Assembly: GCF_027920805.1 (NCBI RefSeq) | Contig: NZ_JANWOI010000003.1 | Coordinates: forward strand, 124,001 to 188,000 | Source: Govania unica | GTDB taxonomy: Bacteria > Pseudomonadota > Alphaproteobacteria > Sphingomonadales > Govanellaceae | Length of the DNA: 64,000 nucleotides | Reading direction: 5' to 3' | Shown here: one piece after another, positions 17,467 to 27,191 of the stretch | Numbering within the stretch: the stretch's first letter is position 1 | Layout of the letters: the number at the start of each line of letters is the position of its first letter | The notes under the pieces: model-generated | Databases searched by the model: none | The model's input: the letters and a program-made list of their open reading frames with translations, nothing else | What the model was told of the DNA's origin: nothing | Position numbers and translations under genes: made by a program

Positions 17467-17712
17467 TCATCCGGTGAAAACCTTGAACGATATCAAGGTG
17501 AAGGTGTCCTTGATATGGGGCACCACCTGAACCTGTTCGCAGACGAAGCGGCCGATATCCTGCCCGTCCTCCAGATTGAATTTGGCCAGAAGGTCATATT
17601 GGCCCGACGTGGAATAGACCTCGGAGACCTCCTCGATTGTGTCGACAAGCGCGTTGGCCACGTCATAGGCCTTGCCAAGGTCGCATTTGATCATCAGGAA
17701 AACGGGGCGCAT
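17467..17712 (-). CDS. Stand-alone AsnC/Lrp ligand-binding (RAM) domain protein
   Basis: An 81-residue protein matching only the effector-binding half of Lrp/AsnC regulators (VFLMIKCDLGKAYDVANALVDTIEEVSEVYSTSGQYDLLAKF...DTFTLISFKVF). It has no helix-turn-helix. ATG at 17712 is placed by GGAGATCCCC directly upstream. Such domains assemble into alpha-beta ring oligomers that bind amino acids or small aromatics. It is divergent from the anthranilyl-CoA operon (start 18042), so a sensing or modulating role there is plausible but inferred. Confidence 0.82.
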   Translation of the reverse strand: MRPVFLMIKCDLGKAYDVANALVDTIEEVSEVYSTSGQYDLLAKFNLEDGQDIGRFVCEQVQVVPHIKDTFTLISFKVFTG

Positions 17713-17829
17713 GGGGATCTCCGAAAAATCTCTGTCCAGCCCCCAAGCTAAAAACCCCGGGCCGCGCCGTCCAGTGTTTTCAAGCTTTTGCTCATTTTCC
17801 CACCCCGTCATCTCCGCAACCCCTTTCTT

Positions 17830-17945
17830 GTCATCCCCGCGAAAGCGGGGATCCAGCCTTCGCTTGCCCAGGACTCCCACTCGTCCAGAAATAACGGAGA
17901 GGGCCTATCCCACGGCCCTGGATCCCCGCTTTCGCGAGGATGACA
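17830..17945. repeat. Pair of inverted palindromic intergenic repeats (GTCATCCCCGCG type)
   Basis: GTCATCCCCGCGAAAGCGGG with ATCCAG at 17830-17856 is repeated in inverse orientation at 17918-17944. Each copy is itself a hairpin (CCCCGC/GCGGGG). This is the common dispersed proteobacterial intergenic palindrome type. It lies between the RAM-domain gene and the anthranilate operon. Confidence 0.85.
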
Positions 17946-18041
17946 GCAGGACGGCCCAATTTGTTTTAAGCCTAAAATATCTCTCGACTCGCAATATATT
18001 TCAGGCATAAAATAACTGACGACTCGAGAGGAGACTTTGCG

Positions 18042-20318
18042 ATGAAGATTGTATGCATTGGTGCTGGCCCATCGGGCCTTTATTTCGCGATTTCCATGAA
18101 GCTCCGCAACCCTGACCATGACGTCACGGTGATCGAGCGCAACAAGCCCAATGATACTTTCGGCTGGGGCGTTGTGTTCTCGGACGAGACCATGGACAAC
18201 CTGCGCCGCAACGATCCGGTCAGCGCCGAGGTCATTCTCGACAACTTCGCCCACTGGGACGACATCGACGTCCATGTGAAGGGCAAGGTCGTCACCTCGG
18301 GCGGCCACGGCTTCTGCGGCATCGGCCGCATGCGTCTGCTCAATCTGTTGCAGGACCGCGCCCGCGAGCTTGGTGTGAAGCTTGAGTTCGAAACCGAGTT
18401 CGAGCTCGCCGACATCGAAACCAAATATGCCGACGCCGATCTGGTGATCGCGTCCGACGGCCTCAATTCGAAAATCCGCAACAGCGATCACGCCGTGTTC
18501 CAGGCCGAAGTCGACATGCGCGCGAACAAGTTCGTCTGGCTCGGCACCCACAAGATTTTCGAAGCCTTCACCTTCATCTTCAAGGAAACCGAGCACGGCT
18601 GGATCTGGGTCCATGCCTACCGCTTCGACAAGGACACCTCGACCTTCATCGTCGAATGTCAGCCGCATGTCTATGACGCCCTCGGCTTCGCCACCATGAG
18701 CCAGGAAGAGAACTGCCGCTTCCTCGAAGAGCTGTTCGCCGAGCATCTCGATGGCAATGAACTCCTCAGCAATGCCAAGCATATTCGCGGCTCGGCCTGG
18801 ATCAATTTCCCCCGTGTGGTCTGCGGCAACTGGCGCAACGGCCGTGTGGTGCTGCTTGGCGACGCTGCTCATACCGCGCATTTCTCCATCGGCTCGGGCA
18901 CCAAGCTCGGCCTTGAAGACGCGATGAAGCTGGCCGAGGTTCTGCATTCCGGCATGGATCTCGACACCGGGCTCAAGCATTATCAGGACGTCCGTCATCT
19001 CGAAGTTCTGAAGATCCAGAACGCCGCCCGCAATTCCATGGAATGGTTCGAGGAAATCGACCGTTACCTGACCATGCAGCCGGAACAGTTCGCCTATTCG
19101 CTGCTGACCCGGTCGCAGCGCGTGAGCCATGAGAACCTCCGCAAGCGCGATCAGATCTGGTTGCAGGGCTATGAAAAATGGTTCGCCGAACATGCAGCCG
19201 GTCATGAGCTGCAGCAGCACACGCCGCCCATGTTCACGCCCTTTAAACTGCGCGGCATGGAGCTTCAGAATCGCATCGTGGTTTCGCCCATGTGCATGTA
19301 TTCGGCCGAAGACGGCACCCCGAATGATTTCCATCTCGCCCATTACGCGGCGCGGGCTCAGGGCGGGGCGGGGCTCATCTATACCGAGATGACCGACGTC
19401 TCCGAAAGCGCCCGCATCACCCCGGGCTGCGCCGGTCTTTACACCGACGAACACGAGACGGCGTGGAAGCGCATCGTCGATTATGTTCATACCCACAGCG
19501 ACGCCAAATTCGCCATCCAGCTGAGCCACGCGGGCCCCAAGGGCTCGACCAAGATCGGCTGGGAAGGTTATGACGTGGCGCTCGATCAGGACAACTGGGA
19601 GCTGCTTGCGCCGTCGCCCATCGCCTGGTCGCCGGAAAACCAGACCCCGCGTGAGATGACCCGCGCCGACATGGATGCGGTCAAGGCCGATTTCGTCGCC
19701 GCCGCCAAGCGTGCCGAAGCCGCAGGCTTCGACATGATCGAACTTCATGCCGGTCACGGTTATCTGCTGTCGGCCTTCATTTCGCCGCTCACCAACAAGC
19801 GCAGTGACGAGTACGGCGGCAGCCTTGAAAATCGTCTGCGCTATCCGCTCGAAGTTTTCCGCGCCATCCGCGCGGTGTGGCCCGAGCAGAAGCCCATGTC
19901 GGTGCGCATCTCGGCCACCGACTGGGTCGGCGAAGAAGGAATCACGGCCGATGACGCCGTCGCCGTCGCCCGCGCCTTCACAGCAGCCGGAGCCGACATC
20001 ATCGACGTCTCCGCCGGTCAGACCTCGACCCGGGCGAAGCCGGTCTATGGTCGCATGTTCCAGACCCCGTTCTCGGACCGCATCCGCAACGAGGCCGGGA
20101 TTGCCACGCTCGCCGTCGGCAATATCTTTGAGATCGACCATGTGAACAGCATCCTCGCCGCCGGTCGCGCCGATCTCTGCTGTCTCGCCCGGCCGCATCT
20201 GGTTGAACCGTTCTGGACCCTGAAGGCGGCGATCCAGCAGAATTATCGTGGTGTTCGCATTCCGCCGCAGTATCTTTCGGGCTTCGAACAATATGAGCGC
20301 AACCTGAGCAGAGGCTAA
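18042..20318 (+). CDS. Fused flavin monooxygenase / OYE reductase (2-aminobenzoyl-CoA or salicylyl-CoA type)
   Basis: A 758-residue fusion. Residues 1-390 form an FAD-dependent aromatic hydroxylase: the dinucleotide motif GAGPSG at 7-12 and the second FAD motif [10 protein letters not shown] near 273. Residues 397-758 form an Old Yellow Enzyme-type NADH:flavin oxidoreductase ([56 protein letters not shown]). This architecture is that of 2-aminobenzoyl-CoA monooxygenase/reductase, which hydroxylates and dearomatises anthranilyl-CoA, and of salicylyl-CoA 5-hydroxylase. The ATG follows GAGGAG. It is the first gene of a tight catabolic operon. The co-encoded ligase and the kyn genes nearby favour anthranilyl-CoA as substrate. 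Confidence 0.93.
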   Translation: MKIVCIGAGPSGLYFAISMKLRNPDHDVTVIERNKPNDTFGWGVVFSDETMDNLRRNDPVSAEVILDNFAHWDDIDVHVKGKVVTSGGHGFCGIGRMRLLNLLQDRARELGVKLEFETEFELADIETKYADADLVIASDGLNSKIRNSDHAVFQAEVDMRANKFVWLGTHKIFEAFTFIFKETEHGWIWVHAYRFDKDTSTFIVECQPHVYDALGFATMSQEENCRFLEELFAEHLDGNELLSNAKHIRGSAWINFPRVVCGNWRNGRVVLLGDAAHTAHFSIGSGTKLGLEDAMKLAEVLHSGMDLDTGLKHYQDVRHLEVLKIQNAARNSMEWFEEIDRYLTMQPEQFAYSLLTRSQRVSHENLRKRDQIWLQGYEKWFAEHAAGHELQQHTPPMFTPFKLRGMELQNRIVVSPMCMYSAEDGTPNDFHLAHYAARAQGGAGLIYTEMTDVSESARITPGCAGLYTDEHETAWKRIVDYVHTHSDAKFAIQLSHAGPKGSTKIGWEGYDVALDQDNWELLAPSPIAWSPENQTPREMTRADMDAVKADFVAAAKRAEAAGFDMIELHAGHGYLLSAFISPLTNKRSDEYGGSLENRLRYPLEVFRAIRAVWPEQKPMSVRISATDWVGEEGITADDAVAVARAFTAAGADIIDVSAGQTSTRAKPVYGRMFQTPFSDRIRNEAGIATLAVGNIFEIDHVNSILAAGRADLCCLARPHLVEPFWTLKAAIQQNYRGVRIPPQYLSGFEQYERNLSRG

Positions 20319-20322
20319 AGCT

Positions 20323-21093
20323 TTGAGCATATCTCCTCTTGACGGCAAACATGCGGTTGTGACGGGCGGCGGGACCGGGATCGGTGCCGCCGTCGCTGAA
20401 CGTCTGGCGGCCCTCGGTGCCCGCGTTACCCTGATGGCGCGCAACCGCGACCGTCTGACTGAAAAAGCGCAGGCCATCGGCAACGCCCAGGCCGTCGCCG
20501 TCGACATCACCGACGCCGACGCCGTAACCGCCGCCTTCGCCGAGGCGGAAAAGTCCTTCGGCCCGGTGGATATTCTCGTCAACAACGCCGGTGCAGCAGT
20601 GGCGGTTCCGTTCCATAAACTGTCGCTTGACGACTGGAACAAGACCATCACCGTCAATCTCAACGGCACCTTCCATTGCATCCGTGCGGTCTATGACGGC
20701 ATGCGCACGCGGGGCTCGGGCCGCATCATCAATGTGGCGAGCACGGCGGGCCTCACGGGCTATGCCTATGTGTCCGCCTATACCGCGGCAAAACATGGCG
20801 TCATCGGCCTGACCCGCTCGCTCGCGCTTGAACTCGCGACCAAGGGCGTCACCGTGAATGCCGTTTGCCCCGGCTATACCGAAACCGAAATCGTGCGTTC
20901 GGCCATCGACAATATCGTCGCCAAGACCGGCCGCAGCGAAGCCGAAGCACGGGCCGAGTTGACGGCGCGCAATCCGCAGGGAAAAATGGTGCAGCCGCAG
21001 GAAGTGGCCTCGGCCGTTGCCTGGCTCGCTCTGCCGGAACAGGCGGCGATCACGGGGCAAGCCATCGCGGTCGCAGGCGGAGAGGTGATGTAA
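20323..21093 (+). CDS. SDR-family dehydrogenase of the anthranilyl-CoA operon
   Basis: A 256-residue short-chain dehydrogenase. It has the cofactor motif TGGGTGIG (res. 15-22), NNAG, the catalytic Ser (NVASTAG) and the YTAAKHG Tyr-Lys pair. [10 protein letters not shown] after beta-2 suggests NADP or NAD with loose selectivity. The only possible start is TTG at 20323, four bases after the stop of the monooxygenase-reductase; the stop overlaps the MarR start (TAATG). In this pathway it likely oxidises a beta-hydroxyacyl-CoA or alicyclic alcohol intermediate; the exact step is inferred. Confidence 0.9.
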   Translation: MSISPLDGKHAVVTGGGTGIGAAVAERLAALGARVTLMARNRDRLTEKAQAIGNAQAVAVDITDADAVTAAFAEAEKSFGPVDILVNNAGAAVAVPFHKLSLDDWNKTITVNLNGTFHCIRAVYDGMRTRGSGRIINVASTAGLTGYAYVSAYTAAKHGVIGLTRSLALELATKGVTVNAVCPGYTETEIVRSAIDNIVAKTGRSEAEARAELTARNPQGKMVQPQEVASAVAWLALPEQAAITGQAIAVAGGEVM

Positions 21094-21593
21094 TGGCAAG
21101 CGCGCTGGACATTATCGAGGAAAAAGTCAAAGCCGTTCCGGAATCGAAGCAGTCGCTTCGTCTCTGGCTCCGGCTCCTCACCTGTTCCAGCATGATCGAA
21201 GAGCGTATGCGTCATATGCTTAAGACGAAATTTGACACCACCCTGCCGCGCTTCGATCTCATGGCCGCTCTTTTTCGTGCCGATGGCGCGGGCGTCACCA
21301 TGGGGGAACTGTCGCGCTGGCTCATGGTGTCGAACGGCAATGTGACCGGCGTTGCCGAACGTCTGGAGAAAGAGGGACTCATTCTCCGCACACCGTCCCC
21401 GACCGACCGCCGCACGCAGATCGTCACCCTGACGCCCGTCGGCCGGGCCGCGTTCGAGCTTTGGGCGGTGGAACATGAAAACTGGATTACTGGACTGCTC
21501 GGCGATCTCGATGCCGAGGACATGGATCTTCTGATGGGCTTGCTGGCAAAAGCCAAAAGCTCCGTCGTTCGACATGATGAGGAACAGGACTGA
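21093..21593 (+). CDS. MarR family regulator within the anthranilyl-CoA operon
   Basis: A 166-residue winged-helix regulator. The DNA-binding part is [51 protein letters not shown], with the typical DRR wing. Flanking helices form the dimer interface. It is embedded between the SDR and the hydratase with one-base overlaps on both sides (TAATG, TGATG), so it is translated with the enzymes and likely autoregulates. MarR proteins of aromatic acyl-CoA operons usually release DNA on binding the CoA thioester; here anthranilyl-CoA would be the natural ligand (inference). Confidence 0.9.
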   Translation: MASALDIIEEKVKAVPESKQSLRLWLRLLTCSSMIEERMRHMLKTKFDTTLPRFDLMAALFRADGAGVTMGELSRWLMVSNGNVTGVAERLEKEGLILRTPSPTDRRTQIVTLTPVGRAAFELWAVEHENWITGLLGDLDAEDMDLLMGLLAKAKSSVVRHDEEQD

Positions 21594-22429
21594 TGGAAAA
21601 TTTTGACGTCTCCGATATGGCTGCCGCTCAGGACTACGCTCCGAAGCATTTCCTCTGGGAAGTGACCGACGGCGTCGCTCTGCTCACCCTCAATCGTCCG
21701 GAACGCAAGAACCCGATCACCTTCCAGTCCTATGGTGAAATGCGCGACCTGTTTCGTGCGCTGGTCTACCGCGACGATATCAAGGCGGTGGTCATCACCG
21801 GGGCCGAAGGCAATTTTTCGTCCGGCGGCGATGTTCATGACATCATCGGCCCGCTGACCAAAATGGACATGAAGCAGCTGCTTCGCTTCACCCGCATGAC
21901 CGGCGATCTGGTGAAGGCCATCCGCAACTGCCCGCAGCCGGTGATCGCCGCCATCGACGGCATCTGCGCCGGGGCAGGGGCCGCGATCTCCATGGCCGCC
22001 GACATGCGTCTTGGCACGGCGGACTCGAAAACCGCGTTTCTTTTCACCCGCGTTGGTCTTGCTGGCTGCGACATGGGCGCCTGCACCATTCTGCCGCGCA
22101 TCATCGGTGTTGGCCGCGCTTCGGAACTGCTGTTCACCGGCCGCGCCATGGGCGGGGAGGAAGCCGAACGTTGGGGCTGGCTCAATCGTCTCGTGGCGAA
22201 AGACACGCTTCTGGCTGACGCGCTCAAACTCGCGCGCCAATTGGCTGATGGCCCGAACTTCGGCCATAGCATGACCAAGACGGCGATCAATCACCAATGG
22301 AGCATGAGCCTCGAGATGGCCATCGAAGCCGAGGCCCAGGCTCAGGCGATCTGCATGCAGACGCAGGATTTCACCCGCGCTTACAACGCGTTCGTAGCCA
22401 AAGAAAAACCGAAATTCGAGGGCAACTGA
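21593..22429 (+). CDS. Enoyl-CoA hydratase/isomerase family protein
   Basis: A 278-residue crotonase-fold protein. The oxyanion-hole segments are visible ([19 protein letters not shown] and [23 protein letters not shown]), as is the acidic stretch [16 protein letters not shown] near the catalytic region. It overlaps the MarR stop and the following dehydrogenase start by one base each. It would hydrate or cleave the alicyclic or ring-opened CoA intermediate formed after dearomatisation of anthranilyl-CoA. Whether it is a hydratase or ring hydrolase cannot be read from sequence. Confidence 0.9.
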   Translation: MENFDVSDMAAAQDYAPKHFLWEVTDGVALLTLNRPERKNPITFQSYGEMRDLFRALVYRDDIKAVVITGAEGNFSSGGDVHDIIGPLTKMDMKQLLRFTRMTGDLVKAIRNCPQPVIAAIDGICAGAGAAISMAADMRLGTADSKTAFLFTRVGLAGCDMGACTILPRIIGVGRASELLFTGRAMGGEEAERWGWLNRLVAKDTLLADALKLARQLADGPNFGHSMTKTAINHQWSMSLEMAIEAEAQAQAICMQTQDFTRAYNAFVAKEKPKFEGN

Positions 22430-23589
22430 TGGCGGACAAAAGCTTTCTCTCCTGGCCTTTTTTCGAAGACCATCATCGCGAGTTTGCCCTCGCTCTAGAC
22501 GCCTGGGTGCAACAACATATTGCACCCTTGCCGCACAGCCACGACGTCGACGCCGACTGCGCCAAGATTTTGGCGCTATTGGCCGAAGGCGGCTGGCTAA
22601 CCTCCTGTGTCCCGGCAGAATTTGGCGGGCGCAGCGAGTCTCTTGACGTCCGTTCGTTATGCCTTATCCGCGAGACTCTGGGACGTGTCTCAGGTCTCGC
22701 GGACTTTGTCTTCGCCATGCAGGGCCTGGGCAGCGGAGCCATCACGATCGCGGGCAGCGAGGATCTGAAGCGGCGTTATCTGCCAGATGTGGCCAGCGGC
22801 AAAAAAGTCGCGGCCTTCGCGCTCACCGAACCCGCCTCGGGTTCGGACGTGGCCAACATCGCTACCTCGGCTGTAGACATGGGCGACCATTATCTCGTCA
22901 ATGGTGAAAAGACCTTCATTTCGAACGGCGGCATCGCCGATTTCTATTGCCTGTTCGTACGCACCGGCGAAGCTCCGGGTGCCCGTGGTCTGTCGGCTCT
23001 CGTGGTCGACGCCGACACCCCGGGCTTTGAAGTAGCCGAACGCATCGAAGTGATCGCGCCCCATCCCCTCGGCCGCATCACCTTCACCAACATGCGCGTA
23101 CCCAAGGAAAACCTGATCGGCAAAGCCGGTGACGGGTTCAAGATCTCCATGGGCACCCTCGATATCTTCCGTTCGACAGTGGGAGCAGCCTCGCTCGGCT
23201 TCGCCCGCCGCGCCATGGACGAAGCCATCGCCCGCGCCAAGGGCCGCGAACTTTTCGGTGCACCCATGGCCGACATGCCATTGGTGCAGGCCCATATCGC
23301 CGACATGGCGGTGGATATCGACGCCAGCGCGCTTTTGATCTATCGCGCCGCCTGGACCAAGGATGTGCAAAAGACGCGGGTCACGCGCGAAGCCGCCATG
23401 GCCAAACTTTATGCCACCGAAGCAGCGCAGAAAGTCATCGATCAGGCAGTGCAGATCTGGGGTGGCCTTGGCGTCACCTCGGGCATTACGGTTGAAACGC
23501 TTTACCGTGAAATCCGTGCGCTGCGCATTTATGAAGGTGCATCGGATGTGCAAAAACTGGTGATCGCGCGACAGACACTGGCGGACTGA
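22429..23589 (+). CDS. Acyl-CoA dehydrogenase of the anthranilyl-CoA operon
   Basis: A 386-residue member of the acyl-CoA dehydrogenase family. [15 protein letters not shown] is the FAD/substrate motif, [11 protein letters not shown] follows, and the C-terminal [39 protein letters not shown] carries the Glu-containing YEG loop characteristic of short-chain acyl-CoA dehydrogenases. The length is typical. Within the operon it should desaturate a cyclic or opened CoA intermediate, passing electrons to ETF. The next gene begins 30 bases downstream, the largest gap inside the operon. Confidence 0.92.
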   Translation: MADKSFLSWPFFEDHHREFALALDAWVQQHIAPLPHSHDVDADCAKILALLAEGGWLTSCVPAEFGGRSESLDVRSLCLIRETLGRVSGLADFVFAMQGLGSGAITIAGSEDLKRRYLPDVASGKKVAAFALTEPASGSDVANIATSAVDMGDHYLVNGEKTFISNGGIADFYCLFVRTGEAPGARGLSALVVDADTPGFEVAERIEVIAPHPLGRITFTNMRVPKENLIGKAGDGFKISMGTLDIFRSTVGAASLGFARRAMDEAIARAKGRELFGAPMADMPLVQAHIADMAVDIDASALLIYRAAWTKDVQKTRVTREAAMAKLYATEAAQKVIDQAVQIWGGLGVTSGITVETLYREIRALRIYEGASDVQKLVIARQTLAD

Positions 23590-23619
23590 GTAAACGGCAA
23601 CCTGGGGAGGTGTTGGGAC

Positions 23620-25269
23620 ATGGCAAGCGAGCAGACGGCATATCAGGATAGTTTCGTACGCGACCGGATCCCGGCTGCGGAGGCGCAGGCCGCGCTGTCG
23701 TTCACGCTGCCGGACCTGAACTATCCGGCCCGCTTGAACGGAGCGGTGGCCTTGATCGCCGACGCTCTGGCAGCCGGGCTCGGCGACAAACTCGCCGTCA
23801 TCGGCAATGATCGTAGCCTGACCTATAACGAACTCGACGCCCTGTCGAACCGCATCGCCCATGTGCTGGTGGAAGACGCGGGGCTTAAGCCCGGCAACCG
23901 CGTGCTCATGCGCGGGCCGAACAATGCCATGATGACCGCATCCTGGTTCGGGGTTCTGAAAGCGGGCGGCATCGCCGTTGCCACCATGCCGTTGTTGCGC
24001 GCGGTGGAACTCAAGGCCATCATCGACAAATCGCAATCCACCATCGCCCTCTGCGACAGCCGGTTTCTGTCGGAGCTTGAGCTTGCCCGTGCGGAATTCC
24101 CCGTGCTCGCCCGCGTGCTGTCCTTTGGCGCGGGGGGTGAGCTTGACGCGCTCGCAGCAAAGAAGCCCGATGATTTCACCGTGGTCGATACAGCGGCGGA
24201 CGATGTGGCGCTTCTCGCCTTCACCTCGGGCACCACCGGCAAGCCCAAGGGCTGCATTCATTTCCACCGCGACATTCTGGCCATGACCGATACCTTCGGC
24301 CGTCACGTGCTGAAACCCACGCCGGACGACGTCTTCACCGGTTCGCCGCCGATCGCCTTCACCTTCGGCCTCGGCGCGCTCATCGCGTTTCCGCTCCGCT
24401 TCGGCGCCACCACGGTGCTGCTCGAACAACCCTCTCCCGACGCCATCATGGAGGCCATCCACAAGCACGGCGTGACCACGCTGTTCACCGCGCCGACCAT
24501 GTACAAGGGCCTCCTCAACCCCATGGCAGGCCGTGGCAAGGCCGCGCTCCGCAAATGCGTGTCGGCCGGGGAACATCTGCCGAAACCTGTGTGGGAAGAC
24601 TGGCACGCCACCACCGGCATCAAGATCATCGACGGCATCGGCTCGACCGAGATGATTCATATCTTCATCTCGTCGGCAGGGGACGACATCCGCCCCGGCG
24701 CCACCGGCAAGGCAGTACCGGGCTACGAAGCCTGCGTGCTTGATGATAAATTCCAGCCGTTGCCGCCCGGCAATGTGGGCAAACTCGCGGTGCGCGGTCC
24801 CACGGCCTGCCGCTATCTCGATGACCCGCGCCAGCAGAACTACGCCCGGAATGGCTGGAACGTCACCGGCGACAGCTATCTGATGGATAAGGACGGCTAT
24901 TTCTGGTTCCAGGCCCGTGACGATGACATGATCGTCTCGGCAGGCTATAACATCGGCGGCCCCGAGGTCGAGGAAGCGCTGCTTGCTCATGCTGCCGTTG
25001 CGGAATGCGCCGTGATCGCCTCGCCCGATCCCGAACGTGGCCAGATCGTCAAGGCGCTTGTGGTGCTCAACGACGGTCATACGCCCGGAGAGATCCTCGT
25101 CAAGGAGTTGCAGGACTTCGTCAAGGCGACCATCGCGCCCTATAAATACCCGCGCGCGGTGGATTTCGTCGGAAGCCTGCCGAAAACCGAGACGGGCAAA
25201 ATTCAACGCTTTAAATTGCGCCAGCTCGAAATAGACCGACTGCGCCAAATGATTGAGGAGACTAAATAA
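23620..25269 (+). CDS. Benzoate/anthranilate-CoA ligase family enzyme
   Basis: A 549-residue AMP-forming ligase. The P-loop TSGTTGKPKGCIHF lies near residue 200, the A5 motif DGIGSTEMIHIFIS near 335, GDSYLMDKDGYFWFQARDDDMI holds A7/A8, and the C-terminal catalytic lysine is in PKTETGKIQRFKLR. Sequence style (ligase followed by RidA, preceded by ring-processing genes) matches the benzoate-CoA ligase family containing 2-aminobenzoate-CoA ligase. It would form anthranilyl-CoA for the fused monooxygenase-reductase. A GGGGAGG site precedes the ATG. Specificity for anthranilate over benzoate or salicylate is inferred from the nearby kyn genes. Confidence 0.9.
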   Translation: MASEQTAYQDSFVRDRIPAAEAQAALSFTLPDLNYPARLNGAVALIADALAAGLGDKLAVIGNDRSLTYNELDALSNRIAHVLVEDAGLKPGNRVLMRGPNNAMMTASWFGVLKAGGIAVATMPLLRAVELKAIIDKSQSTIALCDSRFLSELELARAEFPVLARVLSFGAGGELDALAAKKPDDFTVVDTAADDVALLAFTSGTTGKPKGCIHFHRDILAMTDTFGRHVLKPTPDDVFTGSPPIAFTFGLGALIAFPLRFGATTVLLEQPSPDAIMEAIHKHGVTTLFTAPTMYKGLLNPMAGRGKAALRKCVSAGEHLPKPVWEDWHATTGIKIIDGIGSTEMIHIFISSAGDDIRPGATGKAVPGYEACVLDDKFQPLPPGNVGKLAVRGPTACRYLDDPRQQNYARNGWNVTGDSYLMDKDGYFWFQARDDDMIVSAGYNIGGPEVEEALLAHAAVAECAVIASPDPERGQIVKALVVLNDGHTPGEILVKELQDFVKATIAPYKYPRAVDFVGSLPKTETGKIQRFKLRQLEIDRLRQMIEETK

Positions 25270-25667
25270 TGCAAATCCTTCTTCCCGCCGGTTGGCCGCG
25301 CCCCAAAGGCTATTCGAATGCCATCGCCGCCGAAGGCCGTGTCGTGTTCGTTGGTGGCCAGATCGGCTGGGACCCGCTCACCAACACGTTCGAGCAAAAG
25401 GATTTCCTCGGCCAGTTCCGGCAAACGCTTGAGACCACCAAGGCGCTTCTGGCCGAAGCCGGCGCGGGCCCCGAGCATATGACCCGCATGACCTGGTACA
25501 TCACCGACAAACGCGCCTATCTCGACCAGGCCCGCGAAGTCGGAGCCGCCTACCGCGACATCATGGGCAAGAACTTCCCGGTCATGGCCGTCGTCGTCGT
25601 CGTCGCCCTCATGGAAGACGAAGCCATGATCGAAATCGAAACCACGGCTGTATTGCCCAAAGCCTGA
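25269..25667 (+). CDS. RidA family enamine/imine deaminase
   Basis: A 132-residue RidA/YjgF-type protein (AIAAEGRVVFVGGQIGWDP, ...FRQTLETTKALLAEAGAGPEHMTRMTWYITDKRAYL). The usual catalytic C-terminal pattern is altered: the canonical RxxVxV loop reads PVMAVVVVVALMEDEAMIEIE. A classical RidA has an Arg there; I do not see one, so it may be a non-archetypal subgroup. Its start overlaps the ligase stop by one base (TAATG). As the anthranilyl-CoA pathway yields an enamine (2-amino-5-oxocyclohex-1-ene-carboxyl-CoA), removal of the amino group is a sensible role; this is inference. Confidence 0.88.
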   Translation: MQILLPAGWPRPKGYSNAIAAEGRVVFVGGQIGWDPLTNTFEQKDFLGQFRQTLETTKALLAEAGAGPEHMTRMTWYITDKRAYLDQAREVGAAYRDIMGKNFPVMAVVVVVALMEDEAMIEIETTAVLPKA

Positions 25668-25691
25668 TAATTCTCCAAAACGTTAGAAGCC

Positions 25692-25727
25692 AAGGCCCGC
25701 TCCCCCACAAGCGGGCCTTATGCTTTT
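25692..25727 (+). terminator. Terminator of the anthranilyl-CoA operon
   Basis: A 10-base perfect stem (AAGGCCCGCT with AGCGGGCCTT) around CCCCCACA is followed by ATGCTTTT. It lies 25 bases after the RidA stop. Confidence 0.82.
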
Positions 25728-25747
25728 CAGACCACGCCCACACCCCC

Positions 25748-25880
25748 GTCATCGCGAGCCGCACAAGCGGCGCGGCGATCCAGCCTTCCCGTCGGCCCCA
25801 CTGGATTGCCGCGGCTCCGCCTCGCAATGACGCTTTCTTGTCATCGCGAGCCGCGTCAGCGGCGTGGCGATCCAGTCTTC
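25748..25880. repeat. Dispersed palindromic repeat cluster (GTCATCGCGAGCCGC type)
   Basis: Two direct copies of a unit beginning GTCATCGCGAGCCGC and ending GGCGATCCAG (25748-25782 and about 25840-25875) flank an inverted copy (TGGATTGCCGCGGCTCCGCC). The same family recurs at 49282-49421. Together with the terminator it fills the 318-base gap before the efflux operon; no gene is seen there. Confidence 0.85.
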
Positions 25881-25985
25881 GGGGATGCCTCCGTCAAAAA
25901 AATATGCCTCCCACAGTAGGGTTCTTGTCAGTCAAACCGTATATATGGGCAATGGACCCGCTCTCACAGGAATAACAGGCGTAAG

Positions 25986-27191
25986 ATGCAGACTGGAAAT
26001 TTTGTAGGTTTTGTGAAGAAAAACAAAGTCGTGGCTCTGTCAATCCTGTGCCTTGCCATTGCTGGCGGGGTGGCCTGGACGGCGTTTGGCAAGGCCGAGG
26101 GTGAGCGCGCGGCGCGGTCAGCGACCTTGCTTGAAGTCACCAAAGGCAGCATCGAGGAAACCGTGACCGCGCAGGGCAAGCTCGAGCCCAAGGAATTTGT
26201 GGACGTCGGCACTCAGGTGTCGGGTCAGCTCAAGCATATTCTGGTGGATATCGGCGGCACGGCGAAAAAAGGCGATCTGCTCGCCGAAATTGATCCGCGC
26301 ATATACACCGCCAAGGTGGAAGGCGACCAGGCCAACCTGAATGCGCTTGAGGCCCAGCTTGGCCAGCAGGCGGCGCAGCGCGATCTTGCGCGGCAGAAAA
26401 ATGCCCGCAACGAACGCCTGATCGCCGCCAAGGCCATCAGCCAGGAAGCGCTCGAACAAAGCCGGGCCGAACTGCGGGTGGCGGAAAACAGCTACAAGGC
26501 ATTGCAGGCCCAGATCAAACAGGCGGCCTCGACGCTGACGGGCAGCCGCACCAATCTTGAATATACCAAGATCTATGCCCCGATTGACGGCACGGTGGTG
26601 TCGCAAACGGCGCGCGCGGGTCAGACCCTGAACGCCAATCAACAGGCACCGATTATTCTTCAGGTTGCCAATCTCGATGTCATGACCGTGCGCGTGCAGG
26701 TGGCCGAAGCGGATGTGAGCCGTTTGCAGCCCGGCATGAAGATGTATTTCACCACGCTCGGCATGATGGACAAACGCTGGAAAGGCACCGTACGTCAAAT
26801 CCTGCCGACGCCGGAAACGGTCAATGACGTGGTGCTGTATATCGTTCTTGTGGACGTCGACAACCGCGAGCGTCAGTTGCTGACCGGCATGAGCACGCAG
26901 GTCTTTTTTGAAATCGGCAATGCCCGTGACGTGTTGACGGTGCCGGTGGCTGCGCTCGGCCGTCATGTGTCGTCGAAGGACAGCGAGCAGGGCAAAGCTT
27001 ACATGGTCACAGTGGTGGGCGAGGATGGCCCTGAAAAACGCCTGATCCATGTGGGCCTGCAGAACCGTACCGAGGCTGAAGTACGCTCGGGCCTGAAACT
27101 TGGCGAGAAGGTCGAACCCATGCTGGCCGCTCAATCCGGTGGTCCGCGTAAGGGCGGTGGTCAGCCGCGCATGCGGGGGCCGATGCTGTGA
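25986..27191 (+). CDS. macA: MacA-like periplasmic adaptor of an ABC efflux pump
   Basis: A 401-residue membrane-fusion protein. It has one N-terminal transmembrane anchor ([17 protein letters not shown]) and lipoyl halves at both sides of a long alpha-hairpin ([27 protein letters not shown]...[11 protein letters not shown]). The lipoyl signature [23 protein letters not shown] and a beta-barrel/MP domain follow. It overlaps macB by four bases (GTGA). It bridges the inner-membrane MacB ATPase and an outer-membrane channel, here probably the NodT-type protein downstream. Exported substrates of this family include macrolides, peptides and siderophores. Confidence 0.9.
   Translation: MQTGNFVGFVKKNKVVALSILCLAIAGGVAWTAFGKAEGERAARSATLLEVTKGSIEETVTAQGKLEPKEFVDVGTQVSGQLKHILVDIGGTAKKGDLLAEIDPRIYTAKVEGDQANLNALEAQLGQQAAQRDLARQKNARNERLIAAKAISQEALEQSRAELRVAENSYKALQAQIKQAASTLTGSRTNLEYTKIYAPIDGTVVSQTARAGQTLNANQQAPIILQVANLDVMTVRVQVAEADVSRLQPGMKMYFTTLGMMDKRWKGTVRQILPTPETVNDVVLYIVLVDVDNRERQLLTGMSTQVFFEIGNARDVLTVPVAALGRHVSSKDSEQGKAYMVTVVGEDGPEKRLIHVGLQNRTEAEVRSGLKLGEKVEPMLAAQSGGPRKGGGQPRMRGPML

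Noticed and set aside
17830-17945. Possible CRISPR-like repeat pair
   Set aside because: Only two units, inverted relative to each other and individually palindromic, with no spacer array; a dispersed intergenic repeat.
17808-20681. 957-codon open frame antisense to the monooxygenase-reductase and SDR genes
   Set aside because: Shadow of GC-rich codon use; the opposite strand encodes unmistakable flavin enzymes and this frame has no domain-like sequence.
22690-25248. 852-codon antisense frame over the acyl-CoA dehydrogenase and ligase genes
   Set aside because: Runs across two well-identified genes and an intergenic ribosome site; His/Arg/Gly-rich composition typical of antisense shadows.
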